Assembly (NCBI GenBank): GCA_026261815.1
Contig: JAMPIT010000059.1
Location: 17,160,001-17,224,000 of the forward strand
From: Monarcha castaneiventris obscurior
Lineage: Eukaryota; Chordata; Aves; Passeriformes; Monarchidae
DNA length: 64,000 bases
Direction: 5' to 3'
Part shown: positions 1-12,083 of the stretch, piece by piece
How positions within the stretch are numbered: the stretch's first letter is position 1
Layout: each line of letters starts with the position of its first letter
Notes under the pieces: model-generated
Databases searched by the model: none
The model's input: only the letters and a program-made list of their open reading frames with translations
Told to the model about the DNA's origin: nothing
Position numbers and translations under genes: made by a program

Positions 1-3000
1 TCACACAGAAATGACACCTGTGTTTCATACGTTTTCCTATTCTGCCCAGTGGATAGCTGTATTAGTTACAGACTTCAAGTACATAGACTTTCTCCCTCTG
101 CCAAATGATGATAGTGTCTTAGAAGACATAAATCAATGTATTATGCAATGTAAAGTTTTCCCTGTTGTATTCATTTTGACACAGAGCAGTGACATGTTAA
201 GTTTAAAAATGAAAAAAAAAGTTACTTTTGATGAAACCTGATGATACATGAGAATTCTAACAAAACTCCATCTAAACTGATGGTAAGCAATAATAATTTC
301 TAATAAATAAATAAATATTATTGATAACAATAGCTATTATTAACACCAGTAAAATTATTGTATCTGAGACTATTTCTGTCTGTTTAAAACAGGAAAGAAT
401 TCCTATTGATATAAGAGGAATTATATTCAGATACAGTTATTTATTATTCCCCAGTGCTAAAAAACTTCATTTACTGTTTGGAATATTCAGTAATTATTCC
501 AAGATAGTTTCATTTTCACATCACAAGGTTCTTTGGAAGTACAATTCAACCCTATGTGACTTTACAGTTTGCATGATTGGTCATACATATTGCATCATAA
601 CACTGACAAATACATTCACTTTGCAAAAGTGGAACATAACATATTTCTGTTTCAGCTAATGTGTTCTTTCTTGAAGTTCAGTTTTTGTATGAAATAAGAC
701 TTAGGTGACTGTGCCCTGTCTTCATCTGTCACAGATGACAGGTACTTTTGAACGCATTGCTCGATCTCAACAGGATTTGACAGAAAAATGTGAAGACAGA
801 GAAATGTGAAGCCCCTATCCTAGTTATGAAAACTGACAGCTGGGTGAAATGGAGAGGCCTAAATTAATTTTGCAGGCTGGAGAAGGCAAGTAGAATTCAG
901 TGCCTAAACCTGGTCATTTTGGAAAGCCATACTGTGAATTAGCTGTCAGCTGCCCAGTCAGAACAGGGGTGAAACCAAACAAGCCACAGCAAATGACTAC
1001 TTTTACCCAGCAAAATATGTAAAGTATATAAGAAGAAACATCAGAATACTAGGTAAAGGATGGCTTGGCAAAAAAATTCCTTATGGGGAAAAAAATCAGT
1101 CATTTTAGCTTAACTATTTCTGGAAATATTTTCCTCTCTCTTCTTCCCCCTACCAGCCTTTTCTTCCCTCCTTCAGCAGCCAAAATTCTGAGAACAGAAT
1201 TAGCTCCTTTTGTGTTAATATCTGTGCATCAACTTTATATCTTCATATGCAGTACATATGGTAGATAATGGGAAGAAAAAAACACTGTCTAATTCTTGAC
1301 CCTGTCCTCAAATGCATCTCTTAACTTTTCACAGTGCAGACCTGTGACTAAACAGACATTACTTCTGTAATCATGTAACACAGTAGAACTAGTGTGAATA
1401 AGACAGGAGACATAACCTTTCCCAGCAATGATGCCACAGGAAAGGAATCAGTATGATTTTATTATAGAGTTCTCTTCCAGTGGAATATTTGACTTGAGTT
1501 TCTTAATGAAGCTTTAATAGGTTTCTGTTTTTAGACTAATAGCTGTGCACTTACAGACACTCAAAAAAATGATTTATGCCTTTTATACTGAGGCAATGTC
1601 TACAGGGGATATGGATTTCTGCCTACTATGCCTATGATAGAAAGATGGACCCCTAGGAGCAGAGATCTTAATACAAGAATAAATGAAATACGTGGTTCAG
1701 CAAGAAACCATCAGTGGAGGTGTCAGGTTTGGCACTTTGCGTGATATGGCCCAACAGACTAGCCACAATTTTGTGACCCCAAGACAAATTTTTAAATAAT
1801 TTTAGCTGTAAGACATGCAACAGAAACATCCCTAGTACTGTGAAGAAATACCTTACATCAACAGCAAAAATTACTGCAGAAATTCAGAGGCAACCAGGCG
1901 TAGTTACGATGAACACCTCTATGGATGTTTTGATGCCTGGTAAGAATCAGAGTCCTGCAGAATTTCTGCTGCTAGGATATTACAGTCTTTCTTTGCTCTA
2001 TCTGCCTATTTTCACAAAGTATGTGTTGAGACTTGCAGGTTTTATTTGAATTTGCTTGAAAGTGGTTAGTGGATCTAAGTGGTTAGTCTGGAATAAAAAA
2101 AAGGGGATGAGACATAAGAGACAGTGCTATTACATATGCCTCACACCTTTAGGAAACCACATTAAAGAACTTAATATTGACATTTTAAGGTAATAAATTT
2201 AGACATATGTCTTTACTAAACTGAGATACAATATACTTTACTGTGTCCTTTAAATAACACCAAGAGATGATCTCCCAAGGAGCATCTAGTGTCCTTTACT
2301 GAACAGCCCCTTCAATTCAGTTTTGTGGCAACAGTTATAAAACATCTTTTGAATATTATCCCACAAATGTTCAGCCGAGAGTCAAAATAAGTGGGAGGAA
2401 AGTAATCACAATTATTTCCCTCGACCATAAAAATCAGTTATGGTGACAAATCCCCCATCCATTTCTTTTTCTTTAGTGATTCTGTCTCTGTAGTGGTACA
2501 AACCTATCATCATCTGCTGCTAAAGGTCTCACTCCAGTAACACACTGGTTAACTTTAAGCACAGTCTTAAAGTTTTTGCTGAATAAGAGTAGACCTACAT
2601 GAACAATTATATTTAGGACATGATCATATGCTTGGGTGACTTCTGCTTTGAATGCAATGCTGTAAGGGTATGAAAAGAGATTGCCCACATAGGTGAAAGA
2701 CCAGCCCATCTGAATACTGGTGTTGTTAACCCTGAAAAGCTATTTTACGTAAGTACCGAGCTAATAATGTTCTATATGTGTATTTGCTATATATATGTCT
2801 GCATATATATATATATACACATCTATATATATATATGTGTGTGTATATATATATCTAAACATACAATGTCATTATACAGTCAGAAATGGAAGAGTTACCA
2901 GAGGCTTTGAAGTATAAGAATAGAAAAGGTAGCTTGATTCAAGTTCTACAGATACACTAAAATAGATATGCGGGATATCATTATGAAACAAAGTGATCAA

Positions 3001-3546
3001 GCTACCATCTAAAATGTCACCCACAACAAAAATAAATCTGCTCTGCAATTGACTATATTTAGATGAATTATGTAAAATCATAAGCAAAATGCTAAGTAGT
3101 CCTTTATAGTATCTTGAGCTGAGATTATTTATAACTCATTAAGAGATTTATGGTAAATGGGTATGTGTTTTTTTTTTTTTCTTTCTTAATCATCCTGGTG
3201 AAGCAAAGTACTGTGAAGGTCTTACAGGACCTTCAAGGCCAGAAAAGTCAAGCATATGCATTCATCAGAGCATATCTGTATATAGTCTCACACTTTCAGA
3301 CTAAAACATTTCACTGCCAAAGGGTTGCAAGTGTAAGTGGAATTTCCCAATCTATGTCTTCCATGCTTACTCAGCAGCCCTTAGTATAAAGTAGTTGGTC
3401 AGGAAAAATCAATGGGTTCCAGAAGTATCAGGATAGACATAATTAATGTTATAAATAACTGTTAACACTATACCTGAAATGGTGACAAAAAATATCTGTT
3501 GATGTGATTTACTGAGATTGTTAAAATCTTTCAACTGTGTTTAGCA
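1..3546. other. Non-coding stretch, no gene recognised
   Basis: AT-rich sequence with stop codons frequent in all frames. The longest open frame (321-659, + strand, 112 codons) has no recognisable domain and no flanking splice signals that persuade me. No repeat family recognised apart from the TA/TG microsatellite listed separately and a T-run near 3167-3180. Consistent with intron or intergenic DNA. Confidence 0.7.
2787..2856. repeat. Compound TA/TG microsatellite
   Basis: Alternating TA runs interrupted by short GT/AC runs and single-base breaks. The runs are pure TA over 10-14 bases, with a TGTGTG segment between them. This is a typical dinucleotide microsatellite that has begun to decay; TA tracts of this sort can extrude as cruciforms. 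Confidence 0.9.
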
Positions 3547-3635
3547 TTCATTCTTGCAATGGATTAAATCAGTCTTACTGAGCAAGAATAAGACTGATTT
3601 AATTAAACCAATTGCAGCAAGAATACAAGAATGAA
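3547..3635. repeat. 89-bp imperfect hairpin (inverted repeat)
   Basis: The core arms ATTAAATCAGTCTTA (3563-3577) and TAAGACTGATTTAAT (3589-3603) are perfect 15-bp complements around an 11-nt loop. The structure continues outward: CAATGG on the left faces a CCAATTG-containing stretch on the right, and the outermost TTCATTCTTG (3547-3556) pairs perfectly with CAAGAATGAA (3626-3635). The right side carries extra bases between the inner and outer arms, giving bulges. The length and bulged-stem form are compatible with a miRNA-like hairpin or a tiny inverted-repeat element. No family was recognised and no terminal duplication is evident. Confidence 0.75.
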
Positions 3636-5684
3636 TTAATTGTCTAGTTATCAGTATTTTCCTCAACTAACCCTTCCTGTACTCATAAAAAAAAAAAAGA
3701 AAAAGAAAAAGCACAACCACAGATCAGCCTGATGTTTCCCTCATCTTTAAACAAATTAAGTCACTCTTTTTGAAGCTTGTTGACCTTGAAGTCCACTAAA
3801 GCCAAATATCCTGACATCTACATGTCCAGCTGTTAAATTGGCACTGGATAGAAAACAGTTTATTATCACTGTTGGTCTTCAGTGAACAATATACAGAAGC
3901 ATAAATTGAACGGTTGTGTGCAGCCGTGCCAGTTCTTACTGATATTCAGTGACACTCAGAGGCCAACATTTAACCGTATTACTAACAGAAGACTTTCGTC
4001 TTTGTCTACAAAACAAATAATAATGCAAGTCCAGCACTTGTATTCTTTGTGGATGGAATATAAGCTATGCAACATTAAACATAATTTAGGCAGCATTTAA
4101 TATGACCTGTTTAATTTTCTATTTCTCCTCTCTTCATCCTACATTTATAACTTACTGTGGTGTCATGGAATACACGGCATACAAATGCATCTATTTTATA
4201 TATACTTAACCATTGTAACAGAAAATTAAAAACACCAGCATGTTTAAAGTAGAAGTAGGACTTTTAATATTTGGAACTATGCCTCATAAATCCAGTTTAG
4301 GGGTGTGAAAGCTGGTGGTAATAATTTGAATAGAAGAAGTCTGTGCCCAAAGTTACTATGGCAAAACGAGGATTACAGACATGATTCTTGCCTGTTTACT
4401 GTCTGCCAGTTTTAATATAACCCAGTTTAGGGTGAAAACCCAGGGAATCTTTTTGTAAATTTTGTTAAGCCAAATAAATTACACTCTAGAAATCTGAAAG
4501 GATAGAATGTTTATGCTGAAGACAAAGCAGAAAGAGGTAGGGGTGGCAATTTTCTTCTATTTTCCATTAATTCCTTTTGGCTTCTTAGATGCCTGCTATC
4601 AGCAAAATGTTCTGGATTCCAGTGGAGTGCTCAGACCTTGTCTGTAGGTGTAATATGGGAAGAGAAATTCCAGGAAAGAGAAGAATTCAGACAGAAAAGT
4701 ACTGACTCCCAAATCTTGATGTTAATCTTCCAGCCTAGAAGGTCTTTGGAGCATTTTCAAGTTCCATTAGCTCTCCTCATTGACAGACTCCAGGGAGACA
4801 GAGCGATGTGGCTTATTCTTCTAGAACTAACAGGGTGCTACTTTCCCTAAGTTTAATTCCCTAAGGTTAATTTAACTATTTTTATCTTGTTTTTTGAGTT
4901 GGCGCTTGATCTTTGGTCACTAAGTTAATCCTTCTAACTCTTTTACAAGAAAATTATTGTTCACATCAGCTTGCCAAATTAGGAAACAAAGGCTTTCTAG
5001 TATCATGACTACTTCTTAGATCCTACCAGACAGCTACAAAATTTCCAGCTATTAAGCAAATATGTAACTCAGAACTTTACTGAGGAAGGAGCTGTAGACT
5101 TACTGAAAAAGTTATTAAATATGCTGTGATGGGACAAGCAATATTTTCCCTCTCGTTTCTTGCCTGCCAGGATGATTATTGTATTCTAACATCTCAGAGT
5201 CTTGATAGTGAATATTTTAACTCAAAATTTCTTTCCAAAAGTATTGAACCGGATATCTATGACAAAATATACGTTTCTTCTGGCTCATCATTTTATAGAA
5301 GAAGTCGGGTAAGGAGAAGGGAGAAAACAAATCAACTTGTGAATTTTCATAAGTGCATAAGAACAAAGAAAAATGTTTCAGAGTATGCATATCGCAGCTA
5401 AAAATAAAAATATAAAAATGAAATAAAGTCAGCTTGCTTATAAAGTAGAACAACTTTTATATGGACTTCAGAAAATCCTATTTTAAGCTTTTGCAGTGAA
5501 TGAGGCAGACCAGGCATGTATGGTGCCCCACCCTTGCAGCATACAAGATTTGTAGATGCCTGTGATCAAAAAGGAGTGGCAAAAGGCAGAGGGTCTACAA
5601 AAACTTACAAAATCTTATTAGGAAATTATACACTTGGCATGGAAATTGAGTAAGTTAGTGTCTTATCTTGCAGTATAAACTAAA
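3636..5684. other. Non-coding stretch, no gene recognised
   Basis: AT-rich sequence without a recognised repeat or gene. A 91-codon frame at 5126-5401 (+) has no recognisable domain and ends in AT-rich sequence; I regard it as chance. Short A-runs occur near 3688-3700. Confidence 0.65.
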
Positions 5685-6262
5685 TGACAGCAGATTTGAA
5701 ATAAGGGGTGGGTTGAAAGATAGGGAGATTGAAGAGAGGCAGAGAGGAAGAAATGAAGAAAAGAAGATCACCACTCCCGGCTCCAGTGCCCATCCAGATG
5801 GTGGGGTGTGCAGGGCCCTGGGGACTCTGCCCAAGTTTCATGAGGTTACTTTTTATAGACAAGCTTTCCCTGCCCTGGAGCTAAGTTTCTCATTTTCTAT
5901 GCAAATTAGTTACCATAAGCAATTTGTTCCTCTATACCTGTCTGGAAATGGGTTGAGGGCTTCAGAGGTTACTTGGTGGTCTTGATTCTCCTCTACTTGG
6001 TTGGCCTTTGGTAGACAGTCCATGGCCGCTCCTTGACCTCATTCCTGCACTTGTGCTGCACTGTGCAGTGCTTATCTGCAGGAGCCAGAACAAAGATATT
6101 TGGCCCAGAAAAATGCTGCCCTATCTCTGTGTAGTCCCCATCTTCAGCCACACTCTGTTCTTTCTCACGGTGTGGTCTCAGCAGCAGCCTTGGCTCCATG
6201 GCTATCCACCTATCGGTGTTTGAGACGTACGGATCAGCCCCTTATCTTCTGGGCTTCTACAT
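5685..6262 (-). mobile_element. Decayed LTR-like sequence (endogenous retrovirus), minus strand
   Basis: This block is richer in G+C than its flanks and reads like an LTR on the minus strand. The candidate U3 begins with TGTAGAAGCCC (complement of the bases ending at 6262). An ATGCAAAT octamer and a TATAAAAA box (complement of about 5850-5857) follow, then a G+C-rich leader and a pyrimidine-rich tail. I could not find a target-site duplication or a clear polyadenylation signal, so both ends, and particularly the 5685 end, are approximate. The frames across it (5668-5985 +, 5993-6199 - and others) have no retroviral protein similarity that I recognise. It could also be another promoter-bearing repeat. 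Confidence 0.4.
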
Positions 6263-7488
6263 CACGTCAATCCATATGTCCCATATCCAAGTTATTTTCA
6301 TATGAAATGTATTTCCAGTAAGTCCAGAAGTTATGGAGTGGAACTGAATGTCTTCTGTTGCTTTTGTGGTACTTTGTATACTGCACTTCAGTACAAAGGA
6401 TAAGATCTAAGCAGTGCACAAGAACTTTTAGTCTAAATCCCTGCCCCACTGGAAGCATGGAAGGGCTGCAAATAAAATAGTAAATACCTTTACAAGTAAC
6501 AGCTGTCTTAGCTTGGAGCAGGAAGCAAGTGCCATCAGACTCCAAATCCAGCAATGATTTGCACATGCTGCAGCTTCCAGCAATTCATTGAAGCAATTAA
6601 TTTCATTCTGAAATAAAATAAACCATTTAGTTAACTGTCACTGTAGAGGCAGATTAAACCAAAAATCTAATCTTGCCTCTGTTCGTAGAAGTTTTACTTA
6701 AATAAAATATTGTCAGTTAAGACATTTCACTGTGTGGGATTCATGCAAATATAAACCTGCATTTGCACCTGGAGCATCATTATTCCTAATAATTCTTTTG
6801 TACAGCAAAATTGTATAGCATTTGACTGGATATGCCAGCCCTTAAACTCATTGAATTAAGATAATCCTCCCACTCATTTGCACATTGACATTTTGATACC
6901 AGCTGTTCATTTATGAGAGAAATCACTTGGTAATATAGCTCTTGTTTCCAAGCATCTCTAACTTACAACATCTTCCTTTAATAACTCAGATTTAGTAATA
7001 AATGAACTTCCATATGGTATTAGTGAAATGTCAATAGTCAAGAAATACAGAATTCTAATGTAGAAGCATCAAGAACTATTTAAATTGAGCATTTCTAAGT
7101 CCTCACTCTCTAGTCTGTGGTTTTAAGAGCACCATTCTTATAACACTGGGCTGAGCACGCACACGATAATGAAGAGTGGCTGAGCTGTGGCTCCTTCTAG
7201 CAAGCTAAGAACTGAACAGATAACAGGCAGAGAATCTTTCATGGAGTCAGGAGGAAAGAAGGAGGGAAAGAAGAAATAGTTACTGATGATTCTGCAGATT
7301 TTACCTGTTCTGTTTGGAGAAATGAATGATACAGTCCTGGCAGGCATGTATGCCTGTGTGTAAGAAGGATTCAAAATAAGGTAGAAGTACATTTCCATTA
7401 TTACACATTCATATAGATACTTTCCAATATCTCTCCAAGCATGATGCTCCCATGGGATATTTCCCAGATTGCAGGTGTCCCAGTGGTG

Positions 7489-7516
7489 TCTTCTTCCAGG
7501 AATCTTCTTCCAGGAA
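7489..7516. repeat. 14-bp tandem duplication
   Basis: TCTTCTTCCAGGAA occurs twice, back to back, with no mismatch (7489-7502 and 7503-7516), followed by a partial third start (TCTT). This looks like a replication-slippage duplication. Confidence 0.9.
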
Positions 7517-7659
7517 TCTTACCCCAAAAAATAAAGGAAAGTTATAAAAATTTTATCAAATTTGAGTATGTTGAATCACTGTTCAGACTTGAACCCCTGA
7601 AAATGAAGTTAATTACTACACAAAATGCCTCTATCTTCCCAAGAATCAGCACTGAATTC

Positions 7660-7705
7660 CTTCCCTCCTATTCTAGTAGGATCTTACTTCCCTCCTATTC
7701 TAGTA
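7660..7705. repeat. 19-bp direct repeat with an 8-bp spacer
   Basis: CTTCCCTCCTATTCTAGTA is present at 7660-7678 and again at 7687-7705 with no mismatch. It is a recent local duplication; the spacer GGATCTTA itself resembles the sequence just after the 7.5-kb duplication. Confidence 0.9.
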
Positions 7706-8293
7706 TTGTGGCAATATTTTCAGAGTGCATGTAGCACCAGATGACAAACTGTAATTTTTTAACATTCTGGCACATAAGAACAGATAAAGTGCTGATGACA
7801 TCATAGGTTTTCAAATACTGCCAACACTTTAACAATATTCTCAAGTTAAAAGGTTCTTTAAGTGTGAGCCACTGTAGGTACACTCAGTCAAGTCTTTACC
7901 ACAGACATAATAACCATTCACACCTTTAATCTGAGGCTTGCTAAACACCAGGGATATCTTGTGATGCACCATTGGGATGGCCTCAGCTCTTCAGTTTGAC
8001 GAGGTATACTCTGCATCTTGAAGAGTGCCAGGCACCTGAGATTCACACTGATTTCACTGGCAGAGAGGAGAATAAAGGTGCTTGACTATTTCACACACTG
8101 GGTCAGGTTCTGAAAGCTTGTGTTAGCCATTAGAACACTCTGAAAAACAAATCTACAAAGATTTGCTATAATTTTAATGAGGGACTTGTTTTGGCCTGTA
8201 GGTTTTCCTACTTAGCAAACTTGTACAGTAATCAGCACAAAATTTATCATTAAATAACCCGAAGTACAAGTAAGCAGACAACCTGTCTTGTCT

Positions 8294-8311
8294 AAATAAT
8301 TTAAATTATTT
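8294..8311. repeat. 18-bp perfect AT palindrome
   Basis: AAATAATTTAAATTATTT is its own reverse complement over all 18 bases. It has no spacer. In AT-rich DNA this can arise by chance; no function is assigned. Confidence 0.85.
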
Positions 8312-9184
8312 CACTTTCCCTTATCCTTTTAGTAAGGGTTTGAGACAGATGAAAAGCCACACAGTCAGCATGACTCCTTTCAAAATGAGATTGGGCAAAA
8401 TAATCACCTTAGAAGCCTGCCTAGCCCAATGCAAATCAAGACACAGTGCTTAAAATTGACTTAAAGATGAAATTAGAATATACTGGGGGGAGCAGTATTG
8501 TTAGTTCTTCAAACAACACTTTAAGTTTTAGGCAGTGGCATAACTTCTGTTGTGCAGAAGCCCAGAAAGTCTGAAGGTTTTGGTAGAGTATTTTCCCAAG
8601 CCTCTACTTGCTGTCAGGTTTGCCAAATAAAGTTGGAATTCAGTGAAACAGTAACAGGCAGACTTTTCAGGTGCCATTATTTTTGAGTAATAATTTTAAA
8701 TACCAGTAGAGCCTAGATTTTCAGTTGGTATATCTGATGTAGTTCTCTTTCCTTCATCATTCTTTCCAGATATAACAAGTATGATCACCAGTTCATATTT
8801 CTTCCATGACCACTGAGCACTGGGTAGCAAAAGCTAGATAAAGTTAAGGAGACTGAAAAGAAAAAAAGTTGGTGTTACTTGTTTACCCTTTCTAGACTCA
8901 GCAGATCCTGATTACATTTGTTCTGAGGTCCTAGCCTTTTCCTGCTGCTAGATAACGTATTTTCTGAAATTTAGGCTCCTCTTGGGGTTTCATTCTGCAG
9001 AGTGGAGGGTTTGCTTCAGTCAAAGGTAAAATAATGTACTTTACAGACTTCTAGAGTAAACTTTAATTTAAAATACATCTCTAGCACTGCAATTTCAGCT
9101 AGAAGCTCTCAAATGACAGATACATGCTCCTGGATGTCCTAGGTTGGCCCTGTGGCACTGTAATTTCAGGTTTACAGTTGCCTA

Positions 9185-9548
9185 AAGGGCTGTCCACCTC
9201 TTCTGGAGGTCATCTGGGCCAACTGCGCTGCTCAAGGGGGGGCACACAGAGCAGGTTGCCCAGGGCCATGTCCAAGTAGCTTTTGAATATCTCCAAGTAT
9301 GGAGACTTGACAACCTCTTTGGGAGTCTTGTGCCAGTGCTTAGTCATCCCCACAGTGAAAAAGTGTTTCCTGCTGTTCAGAGGGAACCTCCTGCATTTCA
9401 GTTTGTGCCCATTGCCTCTGGCCCACTAGGCACCACTGAGAAGGACCAGCTCCCTTTTCTTCACACCCTCACTTCAGGTACTCATAGACATTGATGATAT
9501 TACCCTGAACCTCCTTTTCTCCAAGCTAAATAGTCTCAGTCTCCCTCC
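9185..9548 (-). mobile_element. CR1 LINE 3' fragment, minus strand
   Basis: Read on the minus strand, this matches the last several hundred bases typical of avian CR1 elements. A section like 'tttagcttggagaaaaggagg' comes first, then an 'aactgaaatgcaggaggttcc'-type stretch, then 'cagcaggaaacactttttcactgt'-type wording, then the stretch corresponding to 'gcaacctgctctg', ending near GATGACCTCCAGAAG. Like most CR1 copies it is 5'-truncated, by incomplete reverse transcription. No open frame survives. The 3' end is taken near 9188, where resemblance stops. The subfamily was not determined. Confidence 0.85.
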
Positions 9549-10020
9549 TCCTGCTTCATGACTTTACACTTCCATTTTAATGGTTAGGTGTAGGAACTGA
9601 GCCCGTTTCAGACAAAGCTCTACACAAACAAAACCTCAATGCAAAAAGCAAGACATCTTCTATAAAAGAAATAAAATTAATACAAGTTTTTGTAGGTCCT
9701 TAATGTTTTATAGTGAACTTGATGACACTTCAGTTCTTTCTGAAAGGACAGGTGCTGAGAATGCATTTGAAAAATAAAGAAAAGTACTTCATCTTACAAA
9801 TAGAGAGCTGCAGAATTGAAAGCTGTTGGCATTTGGAAAAATTGTCTCATATGCTTCAGAATACATTAGAGTCCTAAATTATGCTGGGTTTTGGTATATA
9901 GACAGAAAAACAAGTGTGTTGGAACTAATAATAAACAGACCTAAAATCACATTTGGGTTAAATTTGCCAAGATGCAGAAATGTATATTTTCTAAATTTAA
10001 TTATTTTTCTTTTCCCCTCA

Positions 10021-10134
10021 GTCCTCAAAGGGAAAGCTATTGTTTTAAGTGGAAACCAAGACTTGCAGAATATGTTGTTATGCAGAGGAGCAAAGAAGTC
10101 TTCTGAAGGCTACAAGGAACACCCACTAGCATAG
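10021..10134 (+). other. Possible cryptic exon (weak)
   Basis: A strong-looking splice acceptor, a long pyrimidine tract ending in CCCCTCAG at about 10013-10020, is followed by an open frame of 37 codons that ends in TAG at 10132-10134. The predicted peptide is basic and has no recognised domain. No donor or partner exon can be named. Good acceptors arise often by chance in pyrimidine-rich introns, so this is kept only as a candidate for transcript support, for example a terminal or lncRNA exon. Confidence 0.15.
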
Positions 10135-11885
10135 AAACTCTGGATTGATTTTTCTCTCAGAAAAACATGAATGCAAAGAATATTTGGGATTTTGAGGGGA
10201 CCTATCTAACATAGTTTTCAAGTGAGTTGATTTGCAAATGTTTTGATCATAATATGGATTAAAAGATGAGAACCAGAAAACCCCATACTTCCTGTTAATT
10301 AAAAGATGACATTTTCTTTTTTTTACTCTGTGGCATGTACAGACACAAAAACTCAGACTTTCAGTATTCGTTGCTCTGAGACTTTTTCAAAATATAAACA
10401 GGATTACAAATTCAACACAGACTTCAGACAGGTGGATTGACTGTACAGGGAAAAATCTTGGGGTAACTCCACTGAAATAAGTGGAAATATTCCAGGACAA
10501 AGGTACAGTCATAACCCAGCAAGTATTTTCTATGAGGTAAATGTTTGTGGGTGAATTGTTTCATTTCCACAGTAAACAAAAATGAGCTCATTGTCAGTAG
10601 GGTAATTAATTTTGAGAAGCTATAAATAACCAGTACTGCATTCTGTTATATAGTCTGAGAGACAGTTCAGGAATAGGAAAGAGTAATCTTGTAATCTCAT
10701 CTTAAAGCAGACAAATAACAGCTAATAATTTTCTGTGCACTAAGAGTTGTGTTTTTTCTTAACTGAACAACATATGGGCTTTTATAAGTAACAATACATC
10801 ACAGACATTTATCTAGGTAACCAGTCTTAACTGGCTGGAATTGTACTGATGCTATGGACATGTGTGACCCAGTCGCTGTAAGTCCCAAGGAACACAGATC
10901 AATGACCAGCAGACTTTACCCATGCAAAGAAGTGCAATCCCTGTGTAGGAAAACTCAGTCGTATTTTACAGTTCTGCCACTTGGAAAGGGACAAGCAAGA
11001 TAAAAGCAGAGTTCAAAACCATGCCTACCCTATCCTATAGTGCACCAAAAGGGCAAAGACTTGCTTTGCCTTCTGCTAATTAAAATGGCCATTCACTGGA
11101 AGGTATTGTGGAAATATGTACTTATGACAAAGTCTATCCTCAGTTTTAGTTAAGCTACAGGATTGTTATAAAAGGACTTGAAAGGGGGGAAAAAAGGCAC
11201 TTTTCCACATCCTCTGTATTTGAAATGCAGTTCATAAGACTTCCTGTAAATTTGTTTTTGAGATGGGTTTCATACAGAAGCTTTAAGTAAATATTAATGA
11301 TGATGCATATTTCACAAAAACAACAGATGTGTCTCCAATGGAGTTCCTGAGGTTTGAGGTCTTTATCACAGAATGATGCTCTGCAATTCACCTGCTCCTG
11401 GCCTCCTCACATTTCAGTTTGGTGGATGTTACCTCAGGGTTTTCGAGCACATTACTTACTGAGAAAAGGCTTTCCAAAACCTGTGATACTTGAAACATTA
11501 ATTTAGAAAACCTAATTTAAATGTACAGTGTATTTGATGTTTTAGTTCATATCATTTCTGTAAGAAGAGGTATGTTTGATATGTTTCTCTGAAGCATTAT
11601 TTAAATTAGAGTAAAGGCCAAGATATAATTAACAGGGCTTGAACAAAAAAATCTCATATATCAGATTTATTTACTTTTGTTTTTTTAAAATAATGAATAT
11701 TTAGATGTGTGTGAGACACAAAAATTTAAGATTTAGATTCAAAATTGTTTTGATTTTTCAGGAATAGTAGATTCTGAACCCTGTATTTGTTGTTTTAAAT
11801 AGTCTTACCAGAAATTTACAGTGCATACTTAAGTAGATTTTTTTTTAACTTCTCCTGCTCAAATTCCTGAATAGAGTGGCTTATC

Positions 11886-11908
11886 ATTTGTATCTATCTG
11901 ATACAAAT
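11886..11908. repeat. Short perfect hairpin, 9-bp arms
   Basis: ATTTGTATC (11886-11894) and GATACAAAT (11900-11908) are perfect complements around a 5-nt loop. No U-tract or other terminator context matters here in a vertebrate genome; it is recorded as structure only. Confidence 0.8.
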
Positions 11909-12083
11909 AGGTTATTCTAACTGTACAGGTTCATCTTTTGATGTCCTTCTTTTCATAACTGATAGATCATTGCTCAGGAATAATTTTTCTGTCTTCTTGG
12001 ATATTGACCAGAGATTTTGTCCCATCAATTTTCTCCATACTTACTTAGTCCCAGGATAGCCATTGCATTCAAGAATCAAAATT

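Larger units (their letters stand above)
6263..9184. other. Non-coding stretch, no gene recognised
   Basis: Unique-looking AT-rich sequence. It contains two small direct repeats near 7.5 and 7.7 kb and an 18-bp perfect palindrome at 8294-8311, each listed separately. No splice-flanked open frame stands out. Confidence 0.65.
9549..12083. other. Non-coding stretch, no gene recognised
   Basis: AT-rich unique sequence. It holds one possible acceptor-flanked frame at about 10020-10134 and a small hairpin at 11886-11908, both listed separately. Nothing else was recognised. Confidence 0.6.

Noticed and set aside
2787..2856. CRISPR-like or origin-like repeat
   Set aside because: Ordinary TA/TG microsatellite; no spacer-repeat structure, and the window is eukaryotic.
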